From NCBI GenBank assembly GCA_023055505.1, contig JALIRH010000112.1:403501-467500 (forward strand): DNA of 64,000 bases, read 5' to 3'. This stretch comes from Callipepla californica brunnescens (lineage: Eukaryota > Chordata > Aves > Galliformes > Odontophoridae). Made by a program: the position numbers and the translations under genes. Shown piece by piece: positions 9,698-19,118 of the stretch; the first letter of the stretch is position 1; the number at the start of each line of letters is the position of its first letter. The notes beneath the pieces are model-generated. The model did no database searches. It was not told the origin of the DNA and saw only the letters and a list, made by a program, of their open reading frames with translations.

Positions 9698-9892
9698 GTT
9701 GCTGAAAACTTTGTTCCTCCCTTGTTGGGTGCCGCTCTCATTGACTACCAGAGAAATGTTCCAGCTGCTAGAGAGCCTGCAGTACTGGGTGCTGTGGCTG
9801 TGGCTGTAAAGAAGCTGGGTGGGCACATCGCTGCTGAAATACCTCAGATCTTTGATGCTGTTTTTGAGTGCACGTTAAATATGATCAAGAAG
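9698..9892 (+). pseudogene. XPO1-like exon d
   Basis: The acceptor is TGTAG at 9693-9697 and the donor GTATTC follows. The 65 codons include VAENFVPPLL, IDYQRNVPAAREP and IPQIFDAVFECTLNMI. The frame is open. The next XPO1 exon is not found before telomeric repeats begin. Confidence 0.9.
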
Positions 9893-10638
9893 GTATTCCT
9901 ATGTAAATTTTGGATAACGGAAAAAAAAAGAAAAGGGATTTTATATTCAGGATATTGCAAGAAAGGGGGCAGGGCGTGTTATGCTATGTAGTTTACATAG
10001 CATTATTCTGTTGGGTGGAAATGAAGGTGAGGTTGATGAGCTGTGGCTGTCTGGGTGAATGTCTTGATCTCACTGACTTAATTTCTTGATCCAGTTCTGG
10101 AATTAAATTCGGAGTTGTTTTTCTGTTCCAGGACCTTGGGATGTCGTGGTCCTGGAAGCTGAAGTCTACTTGAAGTATATTCATACGTCCTTTGAGTAGA
10201 AGTATTGATTAGTTCTTGAAGTATTTCTTTCCTGATTTCCGTAGCTGCTAGAGTTTCTGTGTTACGGTTTACAGCAGGTACTTGCACAATAGATGGGTGC
10301 CGTTTTGCAGCAGTGTGAATCAGAAAGTGTATCCCTGTAGTGGCTGGGTGCTTAACCGCTGAGGCCGTCTGTCCTGTGCCTGTGGAGCAAGTGGTAATTA
10401 ATGTTGTGCACTGACCAAATGTGGTTCACCCTGCTGACACTGTGTAAGTCCAGCAAATGGTCTTCTCAATCTATGGTGGTGAAAGTATGGGGAAAAATGT
10501 TGCTGGGAATCTGGGAACTGCATGCTTTGTTTTGTTTTTAGATTTCCTTAAAGCTGAGATCTCCATGGTAAGCCAGATTTTCTCTCCCAGATTTTCACAG
10601 TGAAAAGGCTGTATGGATTCAGGCCTTTTCTGCGACTG
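9893..10638 (+). other. Truncated intron between XPO1-like exon d and telomeric repeat
   Basis: Unique sequence following a good splice donor. No further XPO1 exon is recognisable on either strand. It ends at about 10638, where TTAGGG-type repeats start directly, so the duplicated host segment is cut inside this intron. Confidence 0.6.
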
Positions 10639-12026
10639 GTTAGGGTTAGGGTTTAGGCTAGGGTTAGGGTCAGCTTCAGGGTCAGGGTTAGGGCAAGGGT
10701 TAGGTTTTGGTGTAGATTTCGGTTTAGGGTAAGGGTTAGGGATAATCTGAGTGTTAGCGTCAGGGACAGAAGTAGGTGAACTGTTCATGTTAGGAGTAGC
10801 ATTAGGGTTACGTTTAGGGTTAGACTTAGGATTGGATTTGTATGTAGGGTTAGGGGTAGGGTTAGTTTGAGTGTCAGGGTGAGGTAAGGGGTAGGCCTCG
10901 GGTTTGGCTTTGTGTTAAGTAAAGGTTTAGGAATAGTTGTAGGGTTAGTGTTTGGATTAGGATTTGGTTTAATATTAGGAACATGTTTTGGGATAGATTT
11001 AGGTGAGGGTTGTGGTGATCTGATGCTTTTGGTTAGGTTTAGGGTTGGGCTTCCACTTGGGTTTTGTGGTAGGGTCTGAGTTTGGGTTAGGGTTAGGGTA
11101 GAGTTAGAATTAGGATTTGGGAAATGCTTCGAGTTCTGTTTAGGGTAAGGATTAGTGTTAGATTTAGGGTTTGAGTTAGGGTTAGGATTATGGTTAGGAC
11201 TAGGGTTCTGTTAGGTTTTGGGTTAGGGTTATGGGTAAGTTTGTTTTAGTACTAGGGTAAGGTTATGTTTAGGGTTAGGGTTACGATTAGGGAAAGATTT
11301 AGTGATACAGTGTTAGGGTAAGTTTAGGTTATGGAATAGGGTTAGGTGTAAGATTGGGTTTAGTAATAGGGTTAGGTTTAGATTCTGGGTTAGGGTTAGA
11401 GATAGGGAAAGGGTTTGGGATTGTTTTAGGTTTTGGATTAGGTTTAGGATTAGGGTTAGGGAAAAAGTTTTTCTCAGTTTTATGATTGTGTTTAGAGCTA
11501 GGATTAGGTTGAGTGTTCATGTTAGCATTAGGGGAAGTTTTAGGTTTAGGTTTAGGTTTAGGATGCGATCTGTGTTTAGGGTTAGGGGCAGGGTCAGTTT
11601 GAGTGTAAGGGTCAGATTAGGGTTAGGCCTCTGGTTAGGGTTAAGGTTAGGAATAGGATTAGGTTTCAGGTTAGTGTTAGGGTTAGGCCTGGGATTGGTG
11701 TTAGGGTTAGGTTAAGGTAAGTCTTGTGGTTAGGGTTAGGTGTAGGAAAAGGGTTTTGGGGATAGGGATAGTGTATAGGTAAGGGTTAGAATTCGATTTA
11801 GGATTAGGCTTAGGGATAGGGATTGTTTGAGTTCTAAGGTTAGATACAGCATTAGAACTAGGTTGAGTGTCAGTGTTAGGATTAGGGTTTGGGTTACTGT
11901 TGAGGATAGGAATAGGGATAGGTTTAGGGTTATGCTTAGGGTTCAGGCTAGGTACAGGGTTAGGGTTAGGTTTAAGGTGAGTGTTAGGCTTAGGGTAAGG
12001 ATTGTGGTAAAAATGAGTTCTCTACT
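10639..12026 (+). repeat. Degenerate TTAGGG-strand telomere-like block
   Basis: TTAGGG and variants (TTTAGG, GTTAGG, TTAGGA) dominate, at clearly lower purity than a functional telomere. Longer recurrent markers are embedded, such as TGTGGTGATCTGATGC at 11011. ORFs in this block (rich in RV/RF on the plus strand and NP on the minus strand) arise because the AGG-GTT and CCT-AAC frames lack stop codons. The last 15 to 20 bases before the LTR are not telomere-like. Confidence 0.92.
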
Positions 12027-12550
12027 TGTTAATCAAACCGACTCGAGACAGATGTGTCCGTGTTTTTCAGCGTGTTTTTTTTTCTGAGAACTATGTAGTT
12101 TGTAGAAGTCTCAAAAGAGATATATCGATGTTTTGTCTAAAAACTGTAGTTTGTGCAAGTTGGAGCCACAGCGCTTAGTTCTAACACCTGGACAATGAAC
12201 AACAGATAGCAGTGACCTTTGGAGAAACTGCAAAAGAAAAAGAAGTGAAAATCTTCTCTTGAGCGCGCGTGATCGGAGCTGAGGAAAACTATGGCCTTCA
12301 TCATCTCGATCGCCAGGAGGCAGAGAACGACCCCCAGATAACAGGCAGCGCAGCCCAGGAAGAGAAAGATAAGACATGAATGCAGAGATAAGGGACAATG
12401 AAAAGAGGGGTTGGGGGGCCCTGTTGAGCACCTCTGGTGCAGAGGAGACTCCCAGCCGCCCAGCGCTGTTCCGCTCATTTCTTGCTTGCTCAATAAATTC
12501 CTTACTGTTGGCAACAGTTGGTGCGTATCGTTCTCTTCACACCTCTAACA
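12027..12550 (+). repeat. 5' LTR of the gammaretrovirus-like ERV
   Basis: The 3' end is firm: it ends in TCTAACA, 3 bases before the primer binding site. The 5' end is placed at TGTTA (12027), which pairs with the terminal TAACA, giving about 524 bp. A polyadenylation signal AATAAA lies at 12492-12497, about 55 bases before the end. The upstream limit is less certain because the bases before it are not clearly telomeric. Confidence 0.7.
12492..12497 (+). promoter_or_regulatory. LTR polyadenylation signal
   Basis: AATAAA within a CAATAAATTCC context, in the R/U5 part of the LTR. Its position about 55 bases before the LTR end suits retroviral 3' processing. Confidence 0.7.
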
Positions 12551-12553
12551 ATT

Positions 12554-12571
12554 TGGTGCCGTGACTCGGAT
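12554..12571 (+). promoter_or_regulatory. Retroviral primer binding site, tRNA-His type
   Basis: TGGTGCCGTGACTCGGAT is complementary to the 3' end of tRNA-His, the class also used by HERV-H. All 18 bases appear intact, and the site lies 3 bases after the LTR end. Confidence 0.88.
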
Positions 12572-12732
12572 CCAGGCGACTCTGCTGTGGAATTCCCACT
12601 CCAGGGGAGCACCCCGTCTTCGGACGGCCCCTGGGCTGGGGAACTTCTGTGCAGAGACCTGTAGCTCCGAACTCTAGGTACAGCTCGCAGGTAAAGCTAC
12701 CGGACATACCACTAGAAAGTCCCCTAGGTTTA

Positions 12733-14110
12733 ATGTTAAAACATTGGGGTGATTCTCCCTCTAGACGAGGAAAGAGTGAGGTGAAGATGGTACATGACTG
12801 TATGGAGGTATGGGGAGGAAAGCAGAGAAGGGCAGATCAGCTGTTCTGGCCAGTATTTGGGTCCTTTGAGGACCGGATCTGCCAGGCTCTAAACGCTTAT
12901 GCAAATGAAAAACAGCCTTTGAATCTGGAAGATGGTGAGTATGCAAATGATGTGTAGAATCTGATATTGGAACCTTTCTGTTCCCCCTAATTAAAAAAAG
13001 GAATACAACAGAGGAGGACATTATACACTATCCCCCCGCCTTACGCTCCCCCCGAACAGAATCCAGCGGCTCCGCCGGAGCAAGCTGAATCTGACTTGGG
13101 AGATGAACCTGAATGTGAACCCCTAGACTTCCCTAGGAGAAGGATCACTAGAAGGCAAGCTAGGCAGGAGAGGGGTCAAGGAGGAAACGTTCTCCCTTGA
13201 AGAGAAATACCTGTAGCTACCGGAGGATCAAAGCCAGGAGCTGGCTATGTTTCAGTTCCCTTCAACTCAGGAGATACATAAGGGAATTTCAGAAGGAGAT
13301 GGGGAATTTGCTGGAGGATCCTTGAGGGGTCTCCGAGAGGCTAGATCAATCTTCAGGTCCCAACCATTAAACTTGGGATGAAACACAGGCAATTTTGGGC
13401 ATACTATTTAGAGCAGAAGAAAGGGATATGATCAGGAGGGCAGGTACGTGAATCTGGGATCAGCAACACCCGTCTGGCCCAGGAGCAGATCTAAAGTGAC
13501 CCTTACAGCGGCCCAATTGGGATAATCAGAGCCAGGAACATGGTACTCACATGGCAGATTTGCGAGTTCTTATTATTCAAGGGATTAGAGAATCTGTCCC
13601 TCGGGGACAGAATATCAATAAGGCAAATAAGGCAAGCAACGGAAAAAAGATGAAACTCCTACTGAGTGGTTAGAGAGACTATGCAGAAATGTACAGTTCT
13701 ATTCAGGATTAGATCCTGCTACCCCGTGGGGCGAGCTCTCCTGAAAACGCGGTTTGAAGCTAGGTCCTGGACAGATATTGGAAGGAAACTAGAGAAGCTG
13801 GAGAACTGGCAGGAGAGAGGATTAGATGAATTGCTGAGAGAGGCTCAGAAAGTATACGTTAAGGAGAGAGGAGGAGACTCAGAAGAGGCAAGCTGGAAGT
13901 CTGATAGCCGCAGTAAGAGAAGGACAGAAGGGGGCGTTCCAGGCAAGGAGAAGAGGGAATATTCCTCGGGCAGAAAATGCGCTTCAACCCAAGCAGAACA
14001 GACCCAGAGATATGAGGACAGTTGAATGCTTCTACTGTCAGAAAAAGGGACACATGAAGAAAGACTGTAGAAAGAGAATCTGGGACGAGCAAATGTTTCA
14101 GGAGGACTGA
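12733..14110 (+). pseudogene. gag: Gag of the gammaretrovirus-like ERV (decayed)
   Basis: The matrix-like N-terminus is open from an ATG at 12733 (frame open from 12649) to a TAG at 12955-12957. A proline-rich middle, a capsid-like region and a nucleocapsid follow in shifting frames with several stops. A final open piece, 13666-14025, covers the charged capsid C-terminus, and the frame of the zinc knuckle (14027-14068) then runs to a TGA at 14108-14110. The start choice is tentative: gammaretroviral Gags usually begin with a myristoylated MG, which is not seen here. The order and the zinc knuckle make the assignment secure; the gene is nonfunctional. Confidence 0.8.
14027..14068 (+). other. 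Nucleocapsid CCHC zinc knuckle
   Basis: The 14 codons fit CX2CX4HX4C exactly, flanked by basic residues. A single knuckle is typical of gammaretroviral nucleocapsid, which binds genomic RNA. All four zinc ligands are intact despite decay elsewhere in gag. Confidence 0.9.
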
Positions 14111-14122
14111 GGGGGTCAGGGA
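14108..14122 (+). promoter_or_regulatory. Gag-pol in-frame terminator with gammaretroviral readthrough-like context
   Basis: TGA at 14108-14110 ends gag, and the same frame continues into protease. The bases immediately after it, GGGGGTCAGGGA, resemble the purine-rich sequence that follows the gammaretroviral readthrough stop and begins its pseudoknot signal. Murine-type viruses use TAG here. Whether TGA is original or mutated cannot be told from one copy. Confidence 0.6.
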
Positions 14123-14394
14123 CTCTATGTGCTGGGGACCTGGGAAAGAAACAAGCCCTTGACAAAATTGAAATTGGGTTCTCAGCGCCAGGAAATGGAA
14201 TTTTTGGTAGAGTCTGGGGCAGAAAGATCGACTGTTCAATATTTACCTCGAGGATGTTCTTTATCCTCGGAAGAGCTACAAGTAATTGGAACAAAAGGGG
14301 AACCTTTTATGGTACCTGTTGTAAAGCAGGTAGAAATAGAATCACCTAGCACCTATGGAACTGAGTCTTTTTTATTGGTACCTGAAGCAGAATA
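14111..14394 (+). pseudogene. pro: Protease of the gammaretrovirus-like ERV, active site altered
   Basis: The frame from the gag zinc knuckle continues through the TGA into a retropepsin-like domain that is open to a TAG at 14393-14395. The active-site position at 14210-14221 reads ESGA instead of the canonical DTGA, so the catalytic aspartate has become glutamate. The flap region and the C-terminal hydrophobic block are recognisable. The domain could not have been proteolytically active in this form. Confidence 0.78.
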
Positions 14395-14395
14395 G

Positions 14396-15480
14396 AATTT
14401 GCTAGGGAGAGATTGAATTGTGGAGTTAGGAATAAATTTGGAAGTAAAAGATAGAGAATTAACTGTTCAGCAACGTACTCTAACGATAGAAGATGAGGCT
14501 AGAATTAACCCAGAAGTTTGGTAGAGTCCAGAATCAGTAGGGAAGTTAGACATAGAACCCTTTGAAGTGATTCTAAAGGACCCAGGCATTCCAATTAGGG
14601 TGAAACAATATCCCATTTCACAGGAAGGTAAATCAGGGCTACAACCTGAAATGGAGAGATTAATATCTAAAGAACTATTAGAGCCTTGTATGTCTCCCTA
14701 GAATACTCCCATACTCCATGTAAAAAAAAAAACCTTATGGCACATACAGATTGGTCCACGACTCAAGGGAAATTAAGGAGAGAACAATTCCCCGCTTCCC
14801 AGTAGTGGCAAACCCCTATACGCTGCTCGGTCAATTGAAGCCAGAATCTCAGTAGTATAGTGGAATTGATTTCAAGGATGCTTTTTGGACCTGCCCCCTG
14901 ACGGCAGAATGCAGAGACTACTTTGTCTTCGAGTGGGAAGATCCAAACCCCCATAGAAAACAACAACTCAGAGGGACAGTGCTCCCACAGGGATTCACAG
15001 AATCCCTAACTTGTTTGGGCAAGCCCTTGAGCAAGTACTAAAAACTGATGAACTAAACCCACAGGCAACCTTAGTGCAATATGTAGATGACTTACTATTA
15101 GCTGGAGCAGGCGAGGAGACAGTTAGACAGGAGAGCATTAAACTATTGCATTTCTTTGGTTCAAAGGGGTTCCAAGTTTCAAAGGCAAAATGCCAATTTA
15201 CAGAAGAGGAAGTGAAATATTTGGGACATTGGTTAAGCAAGGGAAATAAGACATTAGATCCAGAACGGGCAAATGGGATTTGATCTTGAAAAGCCCCAAG
15301 AGGCAAGAGGCAGGTGAGGCAGATGTTAGGGCTGCTAGGATGCTGTCGACAATGGATTGAGAATGATAGCAGTAAGGTAAAGCTTTTATAGCAGAAACTA
15401 GTACAAGATGGCTGAAGAAAGTGGAGCCAGGAGGATGAGCAAAGATTAGAAGACTTCAAGGTAGATCTTCTTCATGCACC
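14396..15480 (+). pseudogene. pol: Reverse transcriptase of the gammaretrovirus-like ERV
   Basis: The segment begins with the protease-RT linker and carries polymerase finger and palm blocks with several stops (for example near 14521 and 14700). A poly-A run at about 14720-14732 probably caused a frameshift. The longest open piece, 15011-15283, contains an intact YVDD box at 15080-15091, followed by thumb and connection sequence. Downstream, stops recur before the RNase H-like part. The YVDD variant and the order of blocks are typical of gammaretroviral polymerases. Confidence 0.83.
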
Positions 15481-16360
15481 AGCGTTAAGCTTACCTGATC
15501 TAAAAAGCCCATTTTCCCTTTTTGTAAATACAGACGAAGGGATCGCTTTTGGAGTAGTGAGCCAGGAATGGGCCGGGAAGAAGAAGCCAGCAGGATACTT
15601 TTCAAAACTCTTGGATCCCGTTAGCCGTGGGTGGCCTACCTGTCTACGAGCAATAGTTGCTGTAGCTCTGTTAGTAGAAGAAGCAGGGAAGATGACTTTC
15701 AGGGGTGAATTACAAGTGTATAGTCCACATGACAATAAGGGGAGTACTCCAAGAAAAAGCAGAGAAGTGGATTACAGATGCTAGACTATTGAAATAGGAA
15801 GGAATCCTAATCCATTCTCCTCAATTAGAAATAGAAACTCCAAGTTTGCCAAATCCTGCTCAATTTTTCTATGGGGAACCAGATGAAGATTTAAGCCATG
15901 ATTGCATTCAGTGTATAGAGTATCAGGCTAAAAGAGGGGAGGACTTAGAAGAGGAGAAGTTATTAGAAGGGGGCAAATGATTTGTAGATGGCTCCTCCCG
16001 GGTGGTAGAAGGAAAAGGAAAATCAGGGGATGCTCTACTAAACGGGAAAACATTTCCAGTAATTGAATCGGGAGCATTGGACAGAACGTGGTCAGCTCAG
16101 GCTGTGAAATTCTATACAATCCTTACAGCCCTTCAAATGTTGAAAGGAAGCATTGGGACTATCTCTACAGATTCTAGGTATGCGTATGGGGTAGTCCATA
16201 CCTTGGGAAAAAGATGGGAGGAAAGAGGATTGGTAAACTCACCCGGGAAAGGGTTAATTCACCAGTCGTTAAGAAGACAAACTCTGAGGGCAAGAAGAGA
16301 ACCAGAGAAAAGCGCAGTAGTACACGGAAAGGCACCAGAGGGCGATGTCGGCTGAAATAA
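15481..16360 (+). pseudogene. Connection and RNase H of the gammaretrovirus-like ERV
   Basis: The piece 15557-15784 matches the gammaretroviral connection segment (a YFSK.LDPV-type motif). After several stops, the RNase H catalytic start FVDGSS lies at about 15981-15998, immediately after an in-frame TGA. The open piece 16002-16355 contains a TDSRYAYGV-type block with a further catalytic aspartate. RNase H would have removed the RNA strand during reverse transcription. The domain is recognisable throughout but broken. Confidence 0.8.
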
Positions 16361-17507
16361 GGGGAACTAATTTTGCTGATGAAGAAGCGAAAAGAGCGGC
16401 TCCGACAAATGGAGGTTGAGGAAAAGGAGGGAAAATGGTTATTAGCTGATGGAAGAGAGGTAATCCCTAAAGCTTGGAGAAGATGAGAATTTCCTAAGCA
16501 GACTCATTGCGGGCTTCAGGCCTTGGTGGACCAATTCACAATGAAATAGATGTGTATAGGCATTTCTAGCATAGCCAAAGGAATTGTAGATCATTGGATG
16601 ATTTGGAGGAAAGGAAAGAAACAACAACTGAGGGAAAAAATACAGGGAGGAAGGGAATGGGCTGTCAGACCTTTTGCTCAAATGCAGATAGACTTCACAG
16701 ATCTCCCCAGGGTTGGAAGATAGAAGTACTTCTTAGGAAGAATCGCCCATTGAACACATTTTCTGGAGGCCTACCCCACCGCTAGGGCAACAGCCCAGAC
16801 AGTAATCAAGACATTGTTCGAACATATTATCCCCAGATATGGGAACATGGAAGTTGCAGATTCAGCTAGAGACCCTCACTTTGTATTAAAGGCAGTGTAA
16901 GAGGCTTTAGCTCCAATGGGGACCAAATGGGAATATCGCACCCCATGGCACCCACAGAGCTCTGGAAAAGTAGAAAGGTCGAATGGGGAACTTCCAAAGC
17001 GGCTTACTAAAGGAATGATTGAAACCAAGATGTCTTGGATGAAGTGTTTGCCACTGGCACTACTTAACTGAAGAACAGAACGAAGAAGAGAGACTGGAAT
17101 ATCACCTTTTGAAATGGGATATGGAATGCCATATGATTTAGAACTCCCATCGGAACATCCCAAGGTAGAAGAAAATACAGGAATATTGAATTGAAATGAA
17201 TAAGAGAAGGAATGAATGAAGAATGGAAGGACTGGTGGTCCAACGGCCTCCGCTAGATATGGCAATACATGGAATCAGTCCAGGAGACAAGGTTTAAATT
17301 AAAACGTGGAAAGAGTCATCTCTAACTCCCCGCTGGGAAGGACCTTTTCTTGTTTTATTAACAACAGAAACAGCCATCCGGACAGCTGAGCGCAGATGGA
17401 TCCATGCAAGCCATGTGAAAGGACCAATCCGTGACACAGGACCCCAGTGGGAGGTGTCCAAGACTTCGGACGATCTACAAACCACTCTAAGAAAAATGTA
17501 AAACGTT
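16361..17507 (+). pseudogene. Integrase of the gammaretrovirus-like ERV
   Basis: The N-terminal HHCC region (about 16490-16620), the catalytic core (with an IDFTDLP block near 16690 and a PWHPQSSGKVERSN block near 16940-16985 bearing the catalytic glutamate) and the C-terminal SH3-like domain (a LTPRWEGPF block near 17320-17345, ending at TAA by 17505) are all visible. Frames shift several times and stops are frequent. The position normally holding the second core aspartate looks altered in the region of 16860. No env follows. Confidence 0.8.
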
Positions 17508-17693
17508 TTTTTGTTTTGTTTTGTTTTGTTTTGTTTTAACAGACGAGAAAACTCAGTCATTTCCTTGTACGCTTTGTATGTATATTGTATATGTATTGTG
17601 CATTGTATACGATGAAGATTGGTGAATTCGCTCTTCCTATGAATTCCATTTAGGATTTCACTTTGCTTCAAATAAGGGGAAGGATGCATTTGA
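17508..17693 (+). other. (TTTTG)n run and unassigned ERV tail
   Basis: A (TTTTG)n microsatellite occupies about 17508-17538. The next 150 bases are A+T-rich and belong to no family I recognise; the purine-rich AATAAGGGGAAGG at about 17670-17683 could be a remnant polypurine tract, but no LTR follows. Telomere-like repeats start about 10 bases later. Confidence 0.5.
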
Positions 17694-19118
17694 GTGTAGG
17701 TGTCAGGTTAGGGTTGTGGTAATCTGATGCTTTGGGTTAGGTTGAGGGTTTGTTTTAGGATTAGGTTAGGGTTATTTTTTTGTGTAGCTGAAGGTTTAGT
17801 GCAAGGGCTAGGGTTCTCTTTAGTTTGAGGTTCAGAGAAGGCTTAGGGTTAAGGTTAGGCTTAGGGTTAGGGTAAGGTTTAGGTTTAGGATTAAGGTTAG
17901 AGTTCGGGTTAGGTTTAGGGTTAGGTTTTGGATTAGGGATAGGGTTAGGTTTTGGTGTAGATGAAGGTTTAGAGTATGGGGTAGAGCTCTCTTTAGTTTT
18001 AGGATCAGAGAAGGGTTACGCCTTGCTTGGGTACAGGATAGAGTAAGGGGGAGGGTTAGGATTTGATTTAGGGTTGGTTTTGGGTCTAGGTTAGTTTGAG
18101 TGTTAGGCTGAGAGAAGGGGTAGGCCTTGGGTTGGGTTCTGGCTTAGTGTTAGGTTAGGAATAGGTTTGGCGTTTGGATTGGGTTTGGGGTTAGAAGTAG
18201 GGATAGGTTAGGTGAGATCTGCGGTAATCTGATGCTTAGCTTTAGGTTTAGGGTTGGGCTTTGAGTTGGGGTTGGTTTTAGGGTCAGATTTCGATTGAAG
18301 GCAGACTTAGAGTCACAATGAGGCTAATGGTCAGGGTTTGATATACGGTTAGAGTAAGGTTTAGGTTGACTTTAAGTGTCAGGTTTGGAAAATGGTAGGC
18401 ATTGCTTTTGGTGTGGTGTTTGTGTTGGGTTTAGGAATTGGAATAGGGTATGAGGACCATCAGATAGCTAGGGTAAGTCTTAGTGTTAGGGTTGGGGATA
18501 GAGTTTAGGTGAGGGTTGTGGTAATCTGATGCTATGTGTCAGGTTTAGGCTTGGGCATCAACTTGGGGTTGGTGTTAAAGTAGGAGTTTTTGCTTGGGTT
18601 CCGCTTCTGCTAGGGATAGGTTTCTGTTTAGGGAAAGGGTTGGTCTTAGGGTAAGTGTTAGGTTTCCGGTTAGGGTTCAGAATAGAATGAGGGGCAAGGT
18701 AAGGCTTTGTGCTCGGGTTAGGGCTTGGGTTTTGGTTCGGATTAGGGTAAGTGTTTGGGTTAGGGTTAGGATAAGAATTAGTGTTAGGTTTAGTGTCAGG
18801 GGTGGATTTTGGTGTTGATTGAGTTTTATGGTAAGGGGTAGTGAAAGTGGGTCAGGGTAGGGTTCAGCATTGGGTTAGAGCTATGGAAAGGGTTTGGGAT
18901 TCTTTGAGGTTTCGGATTCGATTTCGGATTAGGGTTAGGGAGAAAGTGTTTCTCAATGTGATGATTCTATTTAGGGATAGGATTAGGTTGAGTGTTGATG
19001 TTAGCATGAAGTTGAGGTTTAGGGTTAGGTTTAGCTTTCGGATTTGATCTGTATGTAGGGATTGAGGCAGGGTTAGCTGGTGCGTAAGGGTGAGAGTAGG
19101 GTGAGGTTTAGCTTTAGC
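17694..19118 (+). repeat. Degenerate TTAGGG-strand telomere-like block
   Basis: The same degenerate repeat and orientation as before the ERV. The 16-base marker TGTGGTAATCTGATGC and close variants recur at 17715, 18220 and 18517. A second marker, GAGAGAAGGGGTAGGCC, lies at about 18110. Their recurrence shows a longer ancestral repeat period beneath the hexamer. Confidence 0.92.

Larger units (their letters stand above)
7179..9892 (+). pseudogene. XPO1-like: Partial unprocessed XPO1 (exportin-1/CRM1)-like gene, four exons
   Basis: Four consecutive segments match exportin-1, the Ran-GTP-dependent nuclear export receptor built of HEAT repeats, over roughly residues 600-800 (numbering from memory). 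Exons are 7179-7313, 7631-7814, 9213-9319 and 9698-9892. Each has an AG acceptor and GT donor, and the joining phases fit (0, 1 and 0). Strong signatures include VGAQTDRTVQEHLIEK, LISGWVSRSNDPQM and LGGHIAAEIPQIFDAVFEC. A TAG at 7284-7286 replaces the tryptophan codon expected in XPO1, so the product would be truncated. No upstream or downstream XPO1 exons are visible. Retained introns show it arose by DNA duplication rather than retroposition. Substitutions are mostly conservative, suggesting a fairly recent copy or past constraint. Confidence 0.9.
12027..17693 (+). mobile_element. Gammaretrovirus-like (class I) ERV lacking env and 3' LTR
   Basis: The order is 5' LTR (12027-12550), His-type primer binding site (12554-12571), gag with a zinc knuckle, an in-frame terminator, protease, reverse transcriptase, RNase H and integrase, ending at about 17507. 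A (TTTTG)n run and about 150 bases of unassigned sequence follow, and then telomere-like repeats resume at about 17694. No env gene and no second LTR are visible. Many stops and frameshifts show a long-inactive copy. It interrupts a degenerate TTAGGG block that continues on both sides in the same orientation, so it either inserted in that block or was moved with it. Confidence 0.85.

Noticed and set aside
10471..12087. ORFs rich in RV/RF/GLG and NP residues in telomere-like blocks
   Set aside because: TTAGGG lacks stops in the TTA-GGG and AGG-GTT frames and its complement in CCT-AAC and CTA-ACC; the residues mirror the repeat and both strands are open, so these are not genes.
13845..14294. 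Antisense ORFs opposite the class I ERV gag (149 and 126 aa)
   Set aside because: They lie opposite recognisable gag and zinc-knuckle coding sequence and have low-complexity S/F/P/L composition.
12001..17730. Target-site duplication around the class I ERV
   Set aside because: GTGGTAA occurs on both sides, but it is part of a common marker in these telomere blocks, and the 3' LTR is missing, so no true duplication can be defined.
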